Made by a program: the position numbers and the translations under genes. From CAMQVM01 sp044433405 (lineage in GTDB: Bacteria > Bacteroidota > Bacteroidia > Bacteroidales > Rikenellaceae), in the NCBI GenBank assembly GCA_044433405.1, contig JAWXTQ010000005.1, positions 1 through 33,403 on the forward strand: DNA of 33,403 bases, written 5' to 3'. Below, piece after piece: positions 31,816 through 33,403 of this stretch. The notes under the pieces were generated by a model. That model saw only the letters and a program-made list of their open reading frames with translations, was not told where the DNA came from and made no database searches. Each line of letters opens with the position of its first letter. Position 1 is the first letter of the stretch.

Positions 31816-32019
31816 ATTGAGGTTTGGGGTAATGATTAATGGGGATGCTCACCGAGCCTGTGCACAAGAGAAACGCAGTTTCTCTAAAGGGATCTTTGAC
31901 CCCTGCCCTCCGCAAGGAGCGTCCAGATCTCAGCATCGCCAACGCCCGTTAAAAGCATTTTTGCGTAGCAAAAATGCAGGGTGGCGTAGTGTTAAAAAAA
32001 CCCAAATCCTCAAATCACT
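31816..32019. repeat. Hairpin-rich non-coding stretch between element B and the RimK-like gene
   Basis: No supported gene. There are perfect short hairpins: AGAGAAAC-GCA-GTTTCTCT (31867-31885) and GCATTTTTGC-GTA-GCAAAAATGC (31955-31977), plus a weaker CTCC-GCAA-GGAG. The first two have triloops closed by a C-G pair, like those in elements A and B. The stretch lies 3' of both lysA (plus) and the minus-strand ATP-grasp gene, so it may stop transcription from both sides. Confidence 0.6.
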
Positions 32020-32820
32020 CTAAAATAACCCTTGGATATATTTAAACATATCATCAAGGATGTTTTCATGTCCTTGGTTATATGCTGAGCGGAATCCAGC
32101 ATTGCCGTTGACTTCGCACACTTTGTAGCTCTCTTTATCGAGTAGTATATCTACGGCACACAGCTCTAATCCCAGCGCCTTTGAGCTTGTTATTGCTAAT
32201 TCTCTTAATTCGGTTGTTAGTGGATAGGGAGTTGCTGTAGCCCCACATGCTAGATTTGATTTAAACGAGTTCTTGTTTTGTCGCATTACTGCTGCCGATG
32301 CCTTGTCGCCTGCAACCCATACTCTTATATCGCGACCTGAGCTGTTGGCAATATACTCTTGTAGTAGTAAGCTTTCTTTGGTTTGAGATTTTATCTGTTC
32401 AAATTGGTCAAGGTTGTTTATCAGCCACACCTCTTTTCCTTTTGAGCCAGTTGGTGATTTTACTATAAAACACTTGCTCCCTATTATTTCACACGCCTCT
32501 TGGTATGTTTGGTTTGCAGTTAGTGTGTATGTTGCTGGGGTTGGAATGCCGTATTGTTTAAATATATTGTAGCTAATCTGTTTGTTTAGGCAATTTTGCA
32601 TTGCAATGGTTGAGTTAATTACCTTTATAGAGTTTGCTTCTAGCTTTTGAGATAGAGTAAAATCGTATCCACGCATGATTGCAATATTTGTTGATACCTT
32701 AATTTCAGGAGTGATAAACTCTAATTTTAATTCAATTCCAAACTTTTTCGCATGTTTTCTTATTAGTTGATAGGCGTGGTTGACTCTCGATTCTTGCGGA
32801 TATATTATTGTACATTCCAT
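32020..32820 (-). CDS. RimK-like ATP-grasp ligase
   Basis: The 266-residue cytoplasmic protein is an ATP-grasp enzyme resembling RimK alpha-L-glutamate ligases and their relatives. Features in order: an N-terminal Rossmann-like domain (about 1-90), 'NKQISYNIFKQYGIPTPATY' (20 residues), the ATP-binding 'FIVKSPTGSKGKEVWLI', 'LLQEYIANSSGRDIRVWVAG' (20 residues), 'NLACGATATPYPL' and the metal site 'CEVNGNAGF'. The family joins an amino acid to a carboxylate on a protein or small molecule; the substrate here is unknown. The frame extends to a GTG at 32853, but ATG 32820 gives 'MECTIIYPQES', a more natural strand start. It is divergent from metY. Confidence 0.85.
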   Translation of the reverse strand: MECTIIYPQESRVNHAYQLIRKHAKKFGIELKLEFITPEIKVSTNIAIMRGYDFTLSQKLEANSIKVINSTIAMQNCLNKQISYNIFKQYGIPTPATYTLTANQTYQEACEIIGSKCFIVKSPTGSKGKEVWLINNLDQFEQIKSQTKESLLLQEYIANSSGRDIRVWVAGDKASAAVMRQNKNSFKSNLACGATATPYPLTTELRELAITSSKALGLELCAVDILLDKESYKVCEVNGNAGFRSAYNQGHENILDDMFKYIQGLF

Positions 32821-32842
32821 GCTTTGTGATTCTATTTTAATG

Positions 32843-32886
32843 ATGATACTCACCGCTGCTAAATTGATGTTTTATTAGAGTATCAT
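32843..32886. promoter_or_regulatory. Inverted repeat upstream of the RimK-like gene
   Basis: ATGATACTC (32843-32851) and GAGTATCAT (32878-32886) are perfect inverted 9-mers, 26 bp apart, covering the region just upstream of the ATG at 32820. It could form a leader hairpin or bind a regulator. Confidence 0.35.
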
Positions 32887-32916
32887 TTATTAATATGTGG
32901 TTTATTTAACTTTTAT

Positions 32917-32947
32917 TTTGCAAAATTAAAAAAAAATCTTAACTTTG
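32917..32947 (+). promoter_or_regulatory. Bacteroidetes promoter of metY
   Basis: TTTG (32917-32920), exactly 19 bp, then TAACTTTG (32940-32947) fit TTTG-N19-TAnnTTTG. Transcription should start near 32953, leaving a leader of about 210 nt before the ATG. A reverse box, TAATTTTG on the minus strand (32928-32921), abuts the -33 box and might serve the divergent gene. Confidence 0.78.
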
Positions 32948-32952
32948 CCACA

Positions 32953-33162
32953 TGATGAAAATAAGAGTAATAAATATATATTTTTGTAACTTCTGTTCAA
33001 TGCGAATGTGCTAACAGCNNNNNNNNNNGCACATCGTTCTTTAATTGTGGCATTAACTGGTCGAAGCGACTAACCCACAAACATTCCCCATTTTTTTAAA
33101 ATTAAAATAGTAATAGACGCTTTTACTTGGCGTATTAAATCTTTATATATAAAAGAATAATC
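32953..33162 (+). ncRNA. Structured 5' leader of metY, interrupted by an assembly gap
   Basis: Paired segments seen: CTGTT (32993-32997) with AACAG (33013-33017), and ATGTGC (33006-33011) with GCACAT (33029-33034). The two cross, so they form either a pseudoknot or alternatives. Next is a nested hairpin TTGTGG ... GTCG-AAG-CGAC ... CCACAA (33045-33080), then T7 at 33091-33097. The layout resembles a cis-regulatory leader ahead of a sulfur amino acid gene, but I do not recognise a SAM-I or SAM-II core, and ten N sit in the middle. Confidence 0.4.
33019..33028. other. Assembly gap (10 N)
   Basis: Ten N bases mark an unresolved join of unknown true length, located between the two arms of a predicted stem in the metY leader. 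Confidence 0.98.
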
Positions 33163-33403
33163 ATGGATTATAATAAATTTAAATTTGAAACATTACAACA
33201 ACACGCAGGACAGGTAGTTGATTCAGAAACTTTGTCGCGCGCTGTTCCGCTTTACCAAACAACAGCTTATCAATTTAAAAATGCAAAACATGGAGCCGAT
33301 TTATTTGCTCTAAAAGAGGCTGGTAATATCTATACTCGTTTGCAAAACCCTACTACCGACGTTTTTGAACAGCGTATGGCTGCATTGGAGGGTGGTTTAG
33401 CCG
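33163..33403 (+). CDS. metY: O-acetylhomoserine aminocarboxypropyltransferase (sulfhydrylase), N-terminal part
   Basis: The first 80 codons of a Cys/Met-metabolism PLP enzyme run off the window end. The start reads 'MDYNKFKFETLQQHAGQ', followed by 'AVPLYQTTAYQFKNAKHGAD' (20 residues), 'GNIYTRLQNPTTDVFEQRM' and 'AALEGG'. The long 'YQF-NAKHGADLFALKEAGN' stretch and N-P-T-T-D fit O-acetylhomoserine sulfhydrylase better than cystathionine gamma-synthase. It would make homocysteine from O-acetylhomoserine and sulfide. The PLP lysine lies outside the window. The ATG at 33163 follows an A/T-rich leader under a near-perfect promoter. Confidence 0.88.
   Translation, partial: MDYNKFKFETLQQHAGQVVDSETLSRAVPLYQTTAYQFKNAKHGADLFALKEAGNIYTRLQNPTTDVFEQRMAALEGGLA

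Noticed and set aside
31817..32023. 68-codon plus-strand frame after element B
   Set aside because: It spans several perfect hairpins, has no recognisable protein features and lies in the repeat-rich tail.
32953..33162. SAM-I or SAM-II riboswitch call for the metY leader
   Set aside because: I could not find the conserved core of either class; the gap prevents a firm statement, so only a generic structured leader is reported.
1..33403. CRISPR array, tRNA, rRNA, prophage or intact insertion sequence
   Set aside because: No regularly spaced direct repeats, no tRNA-like cloverleaf, no rRNA sequence, and no transposase or phage gene was seen.

Overview
The window looks like chromosomal DNA of an AT-rich member of Bacteroidetes, probably an uncultured gut-type Bacteroidales (a Rikenellaceae-like relative is a guess from gene flavour). 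Reasons: several upstream regions carry the Bacteroidetes promoter form TTTG-N19-TAnnTTTG; Shine-Dalgarno sequences are scarce; and the gene families are typical of the phylum (TatA/TatC without TatB, type B L31, ribD-prmC-recX neighbourhood, DUF1080 and DUF5107 proteins, Bacteroidetes-type acyl-CoA ligase). A run of ten N at 33019-33028 shows a scaffolded draft or metagenome assembly.

Layout. 1-928: the 3' end of a pyruvate:ferredoxin oxidoreductase, a strong terminator and a beta-phosphoglucomutase-like HAD enzyme. 1100-5451: tatA and tatC, followed on the same strand by a Tat-signal sugar isomerase-like protein, a Gfo/Idh/MocA oxidoreductase with a degenerate Tat-like signal, and a DUF1080 lipoprotein. 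This trio matches the keto-sugar route of glycoside breakdown. 5452-6120: non-coding repeat element A. 6122-12640: a TetR, TolC, adaptor, RND pump and PII-like operon behind a near-perfect promoter. 12641-12888: hairpin element C. 12889-20773: a DUF5107/TPR protein, an acyl-CoA ligase, a LysM glucosaminidase with two small downstream genes, and a small beta-barrel protein. 20923-22303 (minus): L31 and RibD. 22387-28022: prmC, recX, a HAD phosphatase, lnt, ribE and a histidine kinase. 28134-31422: an ACT-like protein divergent from lysC-lysA. 31423-32019: repeat element B and a chain of hairpins. 32020-32820 (minus): a RimK-like ATP-grasp enzyme. 32917-33403: promoter, structured leader and start of metY.

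The most unusual content is non-coding. A repeat family occurs at four sites, each just downstream of a gene or operon: A about 5541-5979, C about 12693-12759, E about 28041-28120 and B about 31451-31815. A and B share about 230 bp of core at roughly 93% identity by eye. A, B and C share a long hairpin whose perfect stems differ at three positions, with the partner base changed every time. A carries an inverted copy of its own end, as a miniature inverted-repeat element would. E is a compact palindrome made of the same end motif. This points to a structure-conserved mobile or regulatory repeat.

The other points worth following are the ACT-like protein facing lysC across a 16-bp palindrome, the interrupted metY leader, and the Tat/keto-sugar block. 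All identifications come from reading the sequence; no database search was run.
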